Shown one piece after another: positions 52,162-61,794 of a stretch of 64,000 nucleotides of DNA. The number at the start of each line of letters is the position of its first letter. Position 1 is the stretch's first letter. Origin of the DNA: Commensalibacter papalotli (ex Servin-Garciduenas et al. 2014) (GTDB taxonomy: Bacteria; Pseudomonadota; Alphaproteobacteria; Acetobacterales; Acetobacteraceae); the NCBI RefSeq assembly GCF_000527695.1, contig NZ_ATSX01000001.1, forward strand, positions 868,001-932,000, written 5' to 3'. The position numbers and the translations under genes were made by a program. The notes beneath the pieces were generated by a model. That model saw only the letters and a list, made by a program, of their open reading frames with translations. It was not told the DNA's origin and made no database searches.

Positions 52162-53313
52162 ATGCAAAAAATGATCCAAGAAACTTTATCACAGTTTCAA
52201 ACCCATTATGGATATCCTGCGGAACTTGTTATTCAAGCCCCAGGGCGTGTTAACTTAATTGGTGAACATACAGATTATAATGATGGTTTTGTCTTGCCTT
52301 GTGCGATCAACTACAGCACTTTTATTGCCAGCAAGAAAAGAACTGATCATCAAGTTAATATTATTGCTGTAGATTTTGATGGAAAAGATAATTTTGATCT
52401 CGGTAAACCTATTAATAAATCCGAGCAAGGTTGGGCAAATTATGTCAGGGGCGTTTTTAAATATGTTCAAGAACTCCACTCTGACTTTACTGGAATAGAT
52501 TTAATTATTCATGGAAACGTTCCTTTAGGCGCAGGGTTAAGCTCTTCCGCAGCGCTAGAAGTATCCATTGCGACCACGATTAAAACCCTTTATCACCTCC
52601 CTATTGATCCAAAAACTTTAGCAAAAATTTGTCAAAAGGCAGAAAATAAATTCGTTGGTATGAATTGTGGAATTATGGATCAGTTTATCTCTACACTTGG
52701 GGAAAAAGATCATGCTTTATTGATTGATTGCCGTAACCTTGAAACACAATCCATTTCAATGCCAACCAATCTGTCTGTCGTGATTATTAACAGCAATGTT
52801 AAACATGGCTTGGTAGACAGTGAATATAATTTGCGCCGTCAACAATGTGAAGAGGCAGCACAAATTTTAAATGTTCCTAAATTACGTGACGCAACTATTG
52901 AATTACTCGAACAGCATAAAACAAAAATGAGCAATGTTGTATATCGTCGTGCCAAGCATATTATCACTGAAAATACCCGTACTCTGGAAGCCGCCAAGGC
53001 TTTAAGTGAAAATAATATCACAAAATTAGGAGAGCTAATGCAAGCTGGTCATCTCTCAATGAAAGATGATTTTGAAATTACAGCACCAGCGGTTGATGCC
53101 TTGGTTGATATAGTAAAATCAGTCTTAGGTAATAAAGGTGGTGTCCGTATGACTGGAGGTGGCTTTGGAGGATGTGTTGTGGCCCTTGCCCCTCATGATA
53201 TGATAGAGCCTATTAGAAAAGTTGTTGAGAAAGAATATTACGCACAAACAGGTTTAAGAGAAAGCTTTTATATTTGTCATGCCATGAATGGAGCAGGAAA
53301 AGTTTCTGTATAA
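52162..53313 (+). CDS. galK: Galactokinase
   Basis: Phosphorylates galactose at C1. The product is a 383-residue GHMP kinase with the galactokinase signature GRVNLIGEHTDYNDGFVLPCA near 27, the ATP-binding motif NVPLGAGLSSSAALE near 120, the catalytic Asp segment CGIMDQFIS near 169 and TGGGFGGCVVAL near 330. It completes galETK; the mutarotase galM lies 2.5 kb on, on the other strand. Confidence 0.95.
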   Translation: MQKMIQETLSQFQTHYGYPAELVIQAPGRVNLIGEHTDYNDGFVLPCAINYSTFIASKKRTDHQVNIIAVDFDGKDNFDLGKPINKSEQGWANYVRGVFKYVQELHSDFTGIDLIIHGNVPLGAGLSSSAALEVSIATTIKTLYHLPIDPKTLAKICQKAENKFVGMNCGIMDQFISTLGEKDHALLIDCRNLETQSISMPTNLSVVIINSNVKHGLVDSEYNLRRQQCEEAAQILNVPKLRDATIELLEQHKTKMSNVVYRRAKHIITENTRTLEAAKALSENNITKLGELMQAGHLSMKDDFEITAPAVDALVDIVKSVLGNKGGVRMTGGGFGGCVVALAPHDMIEPIRKVVEKEYYAQTGLRESFYICHAMNGAGKVSV

Positions 53314-53327
53314 CTCTTTTAAATCAG

Positions 53328-53353
53328 ACAGGATAAGATCTTACTTATCCTGT
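53328..53353. terminator. Hairpin between converging galK and esterase genes
   Basis: A perfect 10-bp stem (ACAGGATAAG / CTTATCCTGT) with a 6-base loop spans the esterase stop codon and lies 15 bp after galK. There is no T run, so it would be a weak or Rho-aided terminator in either direction. Confidence 0.45.
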
Positions 53354-54246
53354 AACCATAATTCATAATGTGAAGGCCATTCCGAAGCAGGCGTGTTAGG
53401 TTTTCCAAGAGCAAATCCATGTCCACCTTTAGGATAACGATACATCGTGACTGGCACGTGATCTCTGTCACAAATTTCCTTCATAATTAAAGTATTTTGT
53501 GGGGAAACAACAGGATCATTTTCTGCTTGTACTAAAAAGAATGGTGGAGAATGAGGTGTTACATAATTTTGAATTGACCATTCTGCATTTTTCTCATCAG
53601 AAGCTTTTCTGCCGACCAAAACATGATGAGATGAGGTCGTATCATAAGGTTTTTCAATGGTAATGACTGGATAAATTAATGCAGCTTTATCAACAGTAGC
53701 TGGCAAACTATCTACCTCATCTTGAGGTTCATAAGATTGAAATTTAGATTTTACCGCCGCCATTCCCATTAAATGCCCTCCCGAAGAAAACCCAAGAAGA
53801 CTTACTTTTTTTTCACGTTGCTTCATGATACGTATAGCACGTTGTGCATCTTGTAACGGTGCCAAAGCATCTGCTTTCCACCCCTCATCGGGCAAACGAT
53901 ACGTCAATATATAGGCCGTATATCCTCGAGCAACCAACCACTCTGCTGCTGGGCGAGATTCTAAGCGTATAGCTATGCGTTTATATCCTCCACCACCTGC
54001 GATCAGAACGCCATGACCATTAGGATTTGGGGGTGTCATAATGGTTAAGGTTGGAACCCTAACATTACTGACCGATCCATTCATAGACAGTGTCATTTCA
54101 CCAACAGGCCCACCACCACCAGGAGGCGTTCCAGGCCATAAACGTATTGTTTGTTGTGTATATTGAGGGCGTGCTGCTGATACTGTACGAACACCCGTGA
54201 TCATACTGGCAGTTACACAACCTGTTAAAAATTGGCGACGGTTCAT
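53341..54246 (-). CDS. Tat-exported alpha/beta-hydrolase (acetyl esterase-like)
   Basis: A 301-residue protein from the ATG MNRRQFLTG; a TTG two codons upstream is less likely. The N-terminus has the twin-arginine pattern RRQFL followed by a hydrophobic segment, so export by the Tat system is likely. The hydrolase core has HGVLIAGGGGYKRIAIR near 80, the nucleophile elbow LLGFSSGGHLMG near 150, AENDPVVSPQNT near 241 with the acid, and GGHGFALG near 272 with the catalytic His. It resembles acetylxylan-esterase/BD-FAE-like hydrolases. It lies among galactose genes on the opposite strand, which fits deacetylation of sugars, but that link is only positional. Confidence 0.82.
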   Translation of the reverse strand: MNRRQFLTGCVTASMITGVRTVSAARPQYTQQTIRLWPGTPPGGGGPVGEMTLSMNGSVSNVRVPTLTIMTPPNPNGHGVLIAGGGGYKRIAIRLESRPAAEWLVARGYTAYILTYRLPDEGWKADALAPLQDAQRAIRIMKQREKKVSLLGFSSGGHLMGMAAVKSKFQSYEPQDEVDSLPATVDKAALIYPVITIEKPYDTTSSHHVLVGRKASDEKNAEWSIQNYVTPHSPPFFLVQAENDPVVSPQNTLIMKEICDRDHVPVTMYRYPKGGHGFALGKPNTPASEWPSHYELWLQDK

Positions 54247-54355
54247 AAGCAAAATTCTTATAATTTATAATCGTAATGTGTTTTAAATAAAGCTGAATCT
54301 AATATCATCAAACATTACTATCTCATTTCATTATTAAAATCTAATTGTTTATTAA

Positions 54356-55216
54356 TTACTCGGATCGCTCAGCTTTTTCTCTATTTCTTTGTATAACATC
54401 TAATTCAAGGTCTACTACCTTATCGATAAAACTGAGGCTACGCTTTTTAGAACTTAGGATTAATATTTGTTGGTCATTCATACTTATAACATAACCAGAG
54501 CTATCAATATCATAGCTCGTGTTTAAATCCATAATCAGCTTTTTATACTCTCCCTCAGATAAAGATATTGGTAATACTTTCCTTATTATTGATCCCGAAG
54601 CAATTTTCTCCACTTGTTCCCTAGAAGATATTATATTGCTGATACTTTCCAATGAACTAATTTTTCTACTAATTTCCTCTAATTTTCCAACAATGTATTC
54701 TTGCCCAGACACTTCCTTTTGATCCAATTTAGCAACCGTAAATTCTCCAAAATTCTTTAAAAACGGACTATAAGCTCCATCTTTATTTACAGCTTCAAGC
54801 AAAATCTTAATCTTTACTGCCAATTGTTCTTTAAACGCATTAATCTTGATATAGTTTAAATCTCTGGGATATTCTAAATGCTCAATTGGTGAGGTATCAA
54901 AAGAATAAGATGTACAATCATCCTTAATTATAATCGTTGGTTTATCAAATGCCAACCGCATCCCGAGCTCAAACATAACATTCGGATTTTTACAACTCAC
55001 ATCACAAATCACAATAGGGTTATGATATAAATTATCAATGATACGCTTTTGAATAATACCTACTTCATCAGCATAACTAACGACATCCCCTTTTAGGCCT
55101 GCAGTATTAATAACTTCTTTTAATATAGCCAACACTTCCGACCAATGAGATTCATGACAACCATCAATGGCTGAAATCGGCATAATAATTCCACATGGCT
55201 CGTTGGTTTGACTCAT
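54356..55216 (-). CDS. TIR/nucleoside-deoxyribosyltransferase-like domain protein with coiled-coil region
   Basis: The product is 286 residues from the ATG 7 bases after AAGGGA; a GTG at 55222 is too close to that site. Residues about 6-125 show the Rossmann-like pattern of the TIR/2-deoxyribosyltransferase group: GIIMPISAIDGCHESHWSEVL, then VGIIQKRIIDNLYHNPIVICDVSCKNPNVMFELG with a likely catalytic Glu83 in FELG, then DKPTIIIKDD. Proteins with this segment often cleave NAD or nucleotides and are found in defence or signalling contexts. A coiled-coil-like stretch (VGKLEEISRKISSLESIS) lies near 165-190, followed by a compact C-terminal domain of about 90 residues that I do not recognise. It stands alone. 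Confidence 0.6.
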   Translation of the reverse strand: MSQTNEPCGIIMPISAIDGCHESHWSEVLAILKEVINTAGLKGDVVSYADEVGIIQKRIIDNLYHNPIVICDVSCKNPNVMFELGMRLAFDKPTIIIKDDCTSYSFDTSPIEHLEYPRDLNYIKINAFKEQLAVKIKILLEAVNKDGAYSPFLKNFGEFTVAKLDQKEVSGQEYIVGKLEEISRKISSLESISNIISSREQVEKIASGSIIRKVLPISLSEGEYKKLIMDLNTSYDIDSSGYVISMNDQQILILSSKKRSLSFIDKVVDLELDVIQRNREKAERSE

Positions 55217-55290
55217 TTCCACATCCCTTAGGTAATTAGTTGTTCAAAATAAAGCCCTTTCTATTCAAAGAACTTTATCGCCATAAAAAC

Positions 55291-55773
55291 TTACTTTTCT
55301 GTTTCAACAAAACACGTTAATTGTGCTGAACCCAAAGAGTGAAAATGCGTATTAAAGCCAACAAATGCTGGGGATACATCTTTGGTGATATCGAGTTTTT
55401 CAACATCCATTGCATGGATCGTTATAATATAACGATGTTTTACCCCAGGAGGTGGTGCAGCACCGCCATATTCATAAAAACTAAAATCATTACGAATTTG
55501 GATGGAATCCTCTGGCATTTTTTTAGAAGATGCACCTTCTTCAAGATGAGTTACCGTTGCTGGAATATTTACAACCACCCAATGCCACCATCCTGATCCC
55601 GTTGGTGCATCTGGATCAAACATTGTTATGACAAAACTTTTAGTGCCTTTGGGTGCATTTTCCCAAAACAAAGAAGGCGATAAATTATCTCCATCTTGAC
55701 CCATGCCATTAAAGCATTGTGCTTTTGGCATAGTATCACCTTCTTTATAAGAATTACTCCATAATTTAAACAT
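55291..55773 (-). CDS. YbhB/YbcL-family PEBP-like protein
   Basis: A 160-residue cytosolic protein of the phosphatidylethanolamine-binding/Raf-kinase-inhibitor-like family. The ligand-pocket motif is visible: NLSPSLFWENAP near 30, FVITMFDPDAPTGSGWWHWVVVNIP near 47, then GGAAPPPGVKHRYIITIHAMD near 103. Bacterial YbhB/YbcL proteins have no settled role. AAAGGAT precedes the ATG. It lies upstream of the TIR-like gene on the same strand (74 bp) and 80 bp after galM. Confidence 0.88.
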   Translation of the reverse strand: MFKLWSNSYKEGDTMPKAQCFNGMGQDGDNLSPSLFWENAPKGTKSFVITMFDPDAPTGSGWWHWVVVNIPATVTHLEEGASSKKMPEDSIQIRNDFSFYEYGGAAPPPGVKHRYIITIHAMDVEKLDITKDVSPAFVGFNTHFHSLGSAQLTCFVETEK

Positions 55774-55852
55774 TGTCTGATCCTTTTCATAAACTTTATG
55801 GCATAAAATCTTATCATAAACCTCATGATTTAATCAGAATTATCTTTGAGAA

Positions 55853-56941
55853 TTATTCCACAACAGAAAAATGATAAACTGTTTTTTGATCGTAAACTTC
55901 ACCTGGTTTTAATATTGTCGAAGGAAAATTCGGTTGATTAGGACTGTCTGGATAATATTGAGGTTCAAAAGCAATACCTTCACACTGACGATAAGCTTTG
56001 CCAGAATATCCTTTTAAATTACCTTTCAACGCGTTTCCTGTATATACCTGCATTCCTGGTAACGTTGTATATAGATCTAATTTTCTGCCACTGGCAGCAT
56101 GAACTAATTTAGCGGCAGGTCTTACTTCTTTACTAACCTTACCATCAACAACCCAGTTATGATCATATCCAATTGCTCTGTATAGCTGTTCAAAATTATC
56201 ACGAATATTGGTGCCAATATGAGTTGATGCTCTGAAATCCATCGGGGTATTGGCAACAGGTGCAATTTCACCAGTCGGTATCATATTTTGATCTACTGGC
56301 GTATAATGACTACAGAATAATTGAAGACTATGATTTTCAATAGAGCCATTCCCCTCACCTGACAAATTAATATAGCTATGATTTGTTAAATTAACGACAG
56401 TTGTTTTATCAGTTTGTGCTTGGTAATGAATGGTAAATTCATCATTGTTATTTAAACTGTAAATGACACGAACGGATAAATTTCCTGGAAAACCTTGATC
56501 TCCATCCTCACTAAGTAACGATAGAGATACAGAAACTTGTTGATCATCTTGAGGTAAAATTTCTGCCTGCCAAACACGTTTATCAAAACCTATTTTACCA
56601 CCATGTAAACAATTAGAATTCTCATTTAGTGATAAATTATAGCTTTTACCTTCGAGAGAAAATTTACCTGCAATACGATTACCATAACGACCTATCAATG
56701 CGCCAAAATAAGGCCTAGGGCCAGGATCATTCTCATATTGCTCTAGTGTTGAGAATCCTAGAACGACATTTTCAAAATGTCCCTTATTATCAGGAATTAA
56801 CAAAGAAGTAATTGCACCCCCAAATGTGAGAAATTTGACTTCTATACCTTTGGCATTTCTGAGTGTAAATTCTTTAACAATCTCACCACCACTGGTTTTA
56901 CCATATTCTTGTTCCTGAATAGAAAATTGACCGCGAGCCAT
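55853..56941 (-). CDS. galM: Aldose 1-epimerase (galactose mutarotase)
   Basis: Converts beta-D-galactose to the alpha anomer that galactokinase uses. The 362-residue protein has the GalM features: FGGAITSLLIPDNKG near 40, GRYGNRIAGKFSLEG near 80, NCLHGGKIGFDKRVWQ near 103 with an active-site histidine, VVNLTNHSYINLSG near 180 with the second, and a C-terminal EGIAFEPQYYPDSPNQP segment near 316 holding the catalytic glutamate. AAGGAT precedes the ATG. Together with galETK it completes the Leloir pathway, but it is on the opposite strand and probably regulated separately. Confidence 0.94.
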   Translation of the reverse strand: MARGQFSIQEQEYGKTSGGEIVKEFTLRNAKGIEVKFLTFGGAITSLLIPDNKGHFENVVLGFSTLEQYENDPGPRPYFGALIGRYGNRIAGKFSLEGKSYNLSLNENSNCLHGGKIGFDKRVWQAEILPQDDQQVSVSLSLLSEDGDQGFPGNLSVRVIYSLNNNDEFTIHYQAQTDKTTVVNLTNHSYINLSGEGNGSIENHSLQLFCSHYTPVDQNMIPTGEIAPVANTPMDFRASTHIGTNIRDNFEQLYRAIGYDHNWVVDGKVSKEVRPAAKLVHAASGRKLDLYTTLPGMQVYTGNALKGNLKGYSGKAYRQCEGIAFEPQYYPDSPNQPNFPSTILKPGEVYDQKTVYHFSVVE

Positions 56942-57064
56942 GATAATTTATCCTTTGTTTCCACTATCGTTATAGAATAGATTAATTATGACTCAGCTTT
57001 GCTAATTACTGTTATATAATTTACATCACAATAAAGTGATCAATATCTATTTAAACTTTAACAT

Positions 57065-59179
57065 ATGAAATTATTCTTGCCCGTTATCAATTTAAAAAAA
57101 TGGCAGTGGTTATATGCACCCAGCAAACCTGCATTGGGATTTGCATGTAGAACAGGAGTTACCTCTATTGTTGCTCTATATATTGCTTTATGGATGGAGA
57201 TGAGCTCTCCTTTTTGGGCTCCCTTAACTGTATGGATGGTATCCCTTTTAACCCCAGAAGAAAGCAATGCAAAATCTCGTTGGCATTTGTTTGGTACAAT
57301 CTTGGGAACATTCGCCGCAGTAACGTCGGTCGTGATTTTCCCTCAACAAGCATCCTTATTTATGATCACGCTTGCTTTTTGGGTATCGTTATGCTGCTTT
57401 TTGGCAACGCTCCTTAATAACTATCGCGTTCATGGGATGCGCGTTTCTGCTTTTACATATGCTTTGATTGCTATTGATGCCATTCCTAATCCTAATCAAG
57501 CTTTTGATATTGCTATGGCCAGAGCCTCCTATATTATACTCGCTATTATTCTTCAAAAGACTGCGACTTCTATTTGTGTAGGAGGTCAAAGAACGATACA
57601 AATACAATGGTTACAAAACAATCTAGATCAAGCCATCAGTAAAACTTGCTTTGTTTTATCAAGCTTTTTCAAAGGAAATATTTCTATCTTAGAAGATAAT
57701 AAAAATATTTTTTCTATTTTTTATAAACTTAATCAACAATCTGAATTTACAGACATGGCAATTGCTCCACACAGTCATCTTGGGGCACATGGCAGAATGA
57801 TATTGGCAATCGCTAATAACATTTTATTTAAAACTTTTTGTTTACAAAAACTAGCTCCAACCAGAAATACAAACAACACTATTCAAGATTTACCAAAAAA
57901 AGCAGCTATTTTTTTTACAGAATTACCTGATTTAATAAAAAGCAATACCAACGTTAACGACACATTAAAAAGAATTAAAGAAGTTAGAAATAATATATAC
58001 AAACAACTTCTTAAAACTGCAGAATTTTTGCTCAATTTGCAGGATAAAACTATTTCAAAAGAAGAATTATTGTTTGCGGAGTTATCTATTGTTTATGATT
58101 CTTTATCTCATTTAGAATATATGTTTATTCAACTTAACAATCATACAAAAAGTAAAAAAGCAACCTATTATAACTATCGAATTAACACCTATAGAAATTT
58201 GAGAAAATCACTCAGCAATGGGCTGCGTGTATTTATCTCTATTATTTTAGCATCGATTATATGGCAGGTTACAGCATGGAGTAACGGAATGTTATTCGTC
58301 ATGTATGTTGCGATTATCTGTGCGATTACCTCAATTGCGGATCGCCCAGCAAAAGCAGCTAAGCATTATTTAAATGGTGCTGTATATGCCATATTAAGCA
58401 CTTTTTTGATCAATTTTATATTAATCCCACCTGTCAGCAATTTTGAAATATTAACCATTATTGTTCTACCTTTTATGTTTATTGCTGGTTTAGCATCTTG
58501 TAACCCAGCAATAGCACTGACTGGTATTGCTTATAATTTTTTATTTTCTGTATTAATCAGCTATAATAATCAAAGTCGTATTAACGAAATAACATATTTT
58601 AATCTTTGCCTAGCTTTGATCTGCGCCATTATTTTTACTTGGTTAATGTGCCGTTTGATTTTTCCCATTAATGACACAAAAGAATATTGCTTTACCTGTA
58701 AACAAATGATTTTAAATTTGAGCAATCTTCCCAATAAATATATTTTACCTTCAACACAAAAATGGATTGATCAACAAATCAGTAATCTTGTTTACCTTAT
58801 TGACGATACCAAAAACCTACCAAAAGAAAATCAGAATATTTACTTTTACGGAGCACAATCCATTATTTTGACAGGCGTTCAAATTATTCAAATACGCATT
58901 TTCTTGCAACAAGAGAAAAATCTTCCTGTTGAATTAAAAAAAATCCTTAACTCTTTATTATATCAAATTCATATTCTTCCTAAGCTATTGAATACACAAT
59001 CTATAGATAAAGATTATCAAAGATTTAAAGAATTTCTTGTCAAAGATGAAAACGCTTATCTAAAGCAAACTCTATTACCAATTTTATCTTCTATTTGTAT
59101 AATCAAAAGCCAATTAAACAGTTATAAAAAATTCATAAAACTATTTTCATTGTCTCAAAAAAAATATTTTAAATTATAA
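57065..59179 (+). CDS. FUSC-family inner-membrane transporter (AaeB/YccS-like)
   Basis: A 704-residue protein with two membrane blocks, each of about five or six helices: residues about 20-165 (SIVALYIALWMEMSSPFWAPLTVWMV, where PFWAPLTVW is the family signature) and about 385-545 (GLRVFISIILASIIWQVTAWSNGMLFVMYVAIICA). Soluble regions of about 200 residues follow each block. This is the two-unit FUSC arrangement of AaeB aromatic-acid exporters and relatives. An HlyD-type AaeA partner is missing here, so the substrate is unknown. The start has a poor ribosome-binding site and is divergent from galM. Confidence 0.82.
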   Translation: MKLFLPVINLKKWQWLYAPSKPALGFACRTGVTSIVALYIALWMEMSSPFWAPLTVWMVSLLTPEESNAKSRWHLFGTILGTFAAVTSVVIFPQQASLFMITLAFWVSLCCFLATLLNNYRVHGMRVSAFTYALIAIDAIPNPNQAFDIAMARASYIILAIILQKTATSICVGGQRTIQIQWLQNNLDQAISKTCFVLSSFFKGNISILEDNKNIFSIFYKLNQQSEFTDMAIAPHSHLGAHGRMILAIANNILFKTFCLQKLAPTRNTNNTIQDLPKKAAIFFTELPDLIKSNTNVNDTLKRIKEVRNNIYKQLLKTAEFLLNLQDKTISKEELLFAELSIVYDSLSHLEYMFIQLNNHTKSKKATYYNYRINTYRNLRKSLSNGLRVFISIILASIIWQVTAWSNGMLFVMYVAIICAITSIADRPAKAAKHYLNGAVYAILSTFLINFILIPPVSNFEILTIIVLPFMFIAGLASCNPAIALTGIAYNFLFSVLISYNNQSRINEITYFNLCLALICAIIFTWLMCRLIFPINDTKEYCFTCKQMILNLSNLPNKYILPSTQKWIDQQISNLVYLIDDTKNLPKENQNIYFYGAQSIILTGVQIIQIRIFLQQEKNLPVELKKILNSLLYQIHILPKLLNTQSIDKDYQRFKEFLVKDENAYLKQTLLPILSSICIIKSQLNSYKKFIKLFSLSQKKYFKL

Positions 59180-59211
59180 AATCAAAATTTACTTCTCAGT
59201 ATTATGAAAAT

Positions 59212-59952
59212 TCAAAGCTGACTTTTGATTTTTTCAAGCAATAATACTCTAGCATTTGGCAAAGGTTTGTTCTTTAAATAAAAAATATGCTTTTCTAAAA
59301 AGTAACCAGTTAAGCGTAACCCGTCATACCAATCTTGTAAATTTCCTTGGTTCTGATCATCAATAAACAAAGCAGGCAAAGGTAATAAACGAGGCTTCCA
59401 CTCTCCTGCCATTTCTTCTGTTACGACTTTTCCTGTTTTAGGGGAAACCCAATAAGAAATACCCGTTCCATATTCCTTACAAACAGAAAAATCCAAACCA
59501 TATCCCAACTCTGCCAACAGCATGACTTCCCATCGAAGAAGTTGAGACAAGGCTTTTTCTTCGGCTTCCTGAGGATCTAGTGTCAGAAACGTCAATATTT
59601 TAAATAATAAACGTGCAATATCAGGTACAGACTGTCTTTCGATTAAACTGCCCTCAGCAACGGCACATATCGAAGATAAAATGGAAAAAGCAAAAGGAAA
59701 TGACGCCAAAGAAGCAAAATTAGCTCTGACAAGCTCGCCTTTGAAATGACCAAGCTGATCTTGTAACCTTGCAGACCACTCTGCTGCAATAAAATTACCC
59801 ATTTGCCAAATTGAGGAATTTTTACGAGCCCCCATTGCTCTCACTACGCCACGATATAATCCATGATCTAAGGACAGAACACTGACAATTCCATCGATCT
59901 CGCCATAATACCGTGTGCTTAGGATAATAGAAGGAGAAGACCATTCAAGCAT
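59212..59952 (-). CDS. recO: DNA repair protein RecO
   Basis: Helps load RecA at gapped DNA with RecR. The 246-residue protein has an N-terminal OB fold (SPSIILSTRYYGEIDGIVSVLSLDHGLYRGVVRAM), the typical ARKNSSIWQMGNFIAAEW near 42 and a helical C-terminal domain (LLRWEVMLLAELGYGLDFSVC near 135). The zinc-binding cysteines of some RecO proteins are mostly absent. GGAGGAG precedes the ATG. It lies 29 bp after tsf and is probably co-transcribed with rpsB-tsf. Confidence 0.92.
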   Translation of the reverse strand: MLEWSSPSIILSTRYYGEIDGIVSVLSLDHGLYRGVVRAMGARKNSSIWQMGNFIAAEWSARLQDQLGHFKGELVRANFASLASFPFAFSILSSICAVAEGSLIERQSVPDIARLLFKILTFLTLDPQEAEEKALSQLLRWEVMLLAELGYGLDFSVCKEYGTGISYWVSPKTGKVVTEEMAGEWKPRLLPLPALFIDDQNQGNLQDWYDGLRLTGYFLEKHIFYLKNKPLPNARVLLLEKIKSQL

Positions 59953-59981
59953 GAATAACTTCTCCTCCCTTTATCGTCAGA

Positions 59982-60887
59982 TTAGCCTTTAGCAGCCTGA
60001 GCAACTTCAGCAGCAAAATCTGTTTCTTCTTTTTCAATGCCTTCACCAAGGTGGAAGCGTTCGAAAACAACTAGCTTAGAACCACTTTTCTCAACAACAG
60101 CTTTAACTTTACTTTCGCCGTCATGAATCCAAGTTTGTTCAAGTAACACGACTTCTTCATAGAATTTGCGGATACGACCATCAATCATTTTTTCAATGAT
60201 ATTATCTGGTTTACCAGAAGCACGAGCTTGTTCTACAAAGATCGCTTTTTCACGCTCTAATTCTTCAGAAGATACTTCTTCAATACGCAATGCAATTGGA
60301 CGAACAGCAGCAACTTGCATTCCGATTTTACGACCTAGGTCTTCAAGATCAGCAGATGCTGATGGTGCTTCAAGAGCAACCAATACCGCAATTTTACCAA
60401 CAGTTGGACGAAGTGCGGAATGAACATAACTTGCAACAACACCAGAGCCAACTTCGAGAACGCTTACGCGACGAATGGTCATGTTTTCGCCAATAGTCGC
60501 AATCAAAGAAGTTAAGTTCTCAGCAACAGTTTTACCATTATCCATGGTTGCATTTTTTAATGCTTCGACGTCATTCCCTGTTGTTAATGCAACTTTTGCT
60601 GCATCTTCAACAAATTGTTGAAACTGTTCGTTACGCGCAACAAAGTCTGTTTCAGCATTGATTTCCACGATGGCTGCTTTGTTACCTGCAGTTGCAACGC
60701 CAACAAGACCTTCAGCCGCAACACGACCTGATTTCTTAGCCGCAGTAGCAAGACCTTTAGTACGTAACCAGTCAATTGCTTCTTCAACATTTCCAGCAGT
60801 TTCATTCAGTGCTTTTTTACAATCCATCATACCAGCACCGGTTTTTTCGCGCAGTTCTTTGACTAACGCAGCTGTAATTTGTGCCAT
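59982..60887 (-). CDS. tsf: Elongation factor Ts
   Basis: Recycles EF-Tu from GDP to GTP. The 301-residue protein begins with the UBA-like domain ([24 protein letters not shown], then [15 protein letters not shown]) and has the core signature [15 protein letters not shown] near 76, followed by two subdomains. AGAGG lies 9 bases before the ATG. It is the second gene of the rpsB-tsf-recO unit. Confidence 0.97.
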   Translation of the reverse strand: MAQITAALVKELREKTGAGMMDCKKALNETAGNVEEAIDWLRTKGLATAAKKSGRVAAEGLVGVATAGNKAAIVEINAETDFVARNEQFQQFVEDAAKVALTTGNDVEALKNATMDNGKTVAENLTSLIATIGENMTIRRVSVLEVGSGVVASYVHSALRPTVGKIAVLVALEAPSASADLEDLGRKIGMQVAAVRPIALRIEEVSSEELEREKAIFVEQARASGKPDNIIEKMIDGRIRKFYEEVVLLEQTWIHDGESKVKAVVEKSGSKLVVFERFHLGEGIEKEETDFAAEVAQAAKG

Positions 60888-60912
60888 ATTTTTCCTCTTT
60901 TTTAAATGCAGA

Positions 60913-60936
60913 GGCGTCCCGATAGTTCGAGACGCC
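60913..60936 (-). promoter_or_regulatory. Hairpin in the rpsB-tsf spacer
   Basis: GGCGTC / GACGCC form a 6-bp GC-rich stem, extended past one mismatch by CGA / TCG around a TAGT loop. It lies 26 bp before tsf, between the two genes. Without a T run it is more likely an mRNA-processing or attenuating hairpin than a full terminator. Confidence 0.5.
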
Positions 60937-61005
60937 CACTTATCACTATTCAGACAAAGTTATTGGTTTTGTCTATATCAAATCAAGTTTTGATAACTAT
61001 GATAA

Positions 61006-61794
61006 TTAAGCTGGGATTTCAGATGTTTCTTCAATAGAAACTGTTTCCATCATTACTTCAGGAGGCAGTTCTTCTGAAGCACCAAGATCTTGACCTGAAG
61101 CACCTAGTTCAGCAGAAATACCATCTAAAACAGCACCAGCTACAAGCTCACAGTAAAGATTGATAGAGCGTAATGCATCATCATTTCCAGGAACAGGATA
61201 GGTAATTCCTGCTGGATCAGAGTTACTATCCAAAACAGCAACAACAGGAATACCCAGTTTATTTGCTTCTTGAACAGCTAGTTTTTCTTTGTTTGTATCA
61301 ATAATGAAAAGAATGTCTGGAAGACCTCCCATTTCTTTAATACCGCCCAAAGAACGTTCCAATTTTTCACGCTCACGTGTTAATTGTAGAACTTCTTTCT
61401 TTGTTAAACCTGCTGTATCGCCATCAAGGGTTTCTTCTACATGACGTAAACGTTTAATGGAATTAGTAATAGTTTTCCAGTTGGTTAACATTCCGCCCAA
61501 CCAGCGGTGATTAACATAATATTGACCACAACGTTTTGCAGTTTCAGCAACGCTTTCTGCTGCTGTACGTTTTGTTCCAACAAAAAGAACACGTCCACCA
61601 TTAGCAACGGTATCACGAACAGCATTCAATGCGCGATCCAACATAGGAACGGTTTGTTGCAAATCGATGATATGAACCTGGTTACGAACCCCAAACAAAA
61701 ATGGAGCCATTTTTGGGTTCCAACGACGGGTATGATGTCCAAAATGAACACCAGCTTCTAATAATTGACGTAGGGTAAAATGTGGCATCGCCAT
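61006..61794 (-). CDS. rpsB: 30S ribosomal protein S2
   Basis: A component of the small ribosomal subunit. The 262-residue protein has [24 protein letters not shown] at the start, [15 protein letters not shown] near 43, [15 protein letters not shown] near 90 and the nucleotide-fold segment [12 protein letters not shown] near 176. The start MAMPHF fits the alphaproteobacterial pattern; AAAGGA lies upstream. The C-terminus carries a short acidic extension, as is common in this group. A structured leader precedes it. Confidence 0.97.
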   Translation of the reverse strand: MAMPHFTLRQLLEAGVHFGHHTRRWNPKMAPFLFGVRNQVHIIDLQQTVPMLDRALNAVRDTVANGGRVLFVGTKRTAAESVAETAKRCGQYYVNHRWLGGMLTNWKTITNSIKRLRHVEETLDGDTAGLTKKEVLQLTREREKLERSLGGIKEMGGLPDILFIIDTNKEKLAVQEANKLGIPVVAVLDSNSDPAGITYPVPGNDDALRSINLYCELVAGAVLDGISAELGASGQDLGASEELPPEVMMETVSIEETSEIPA

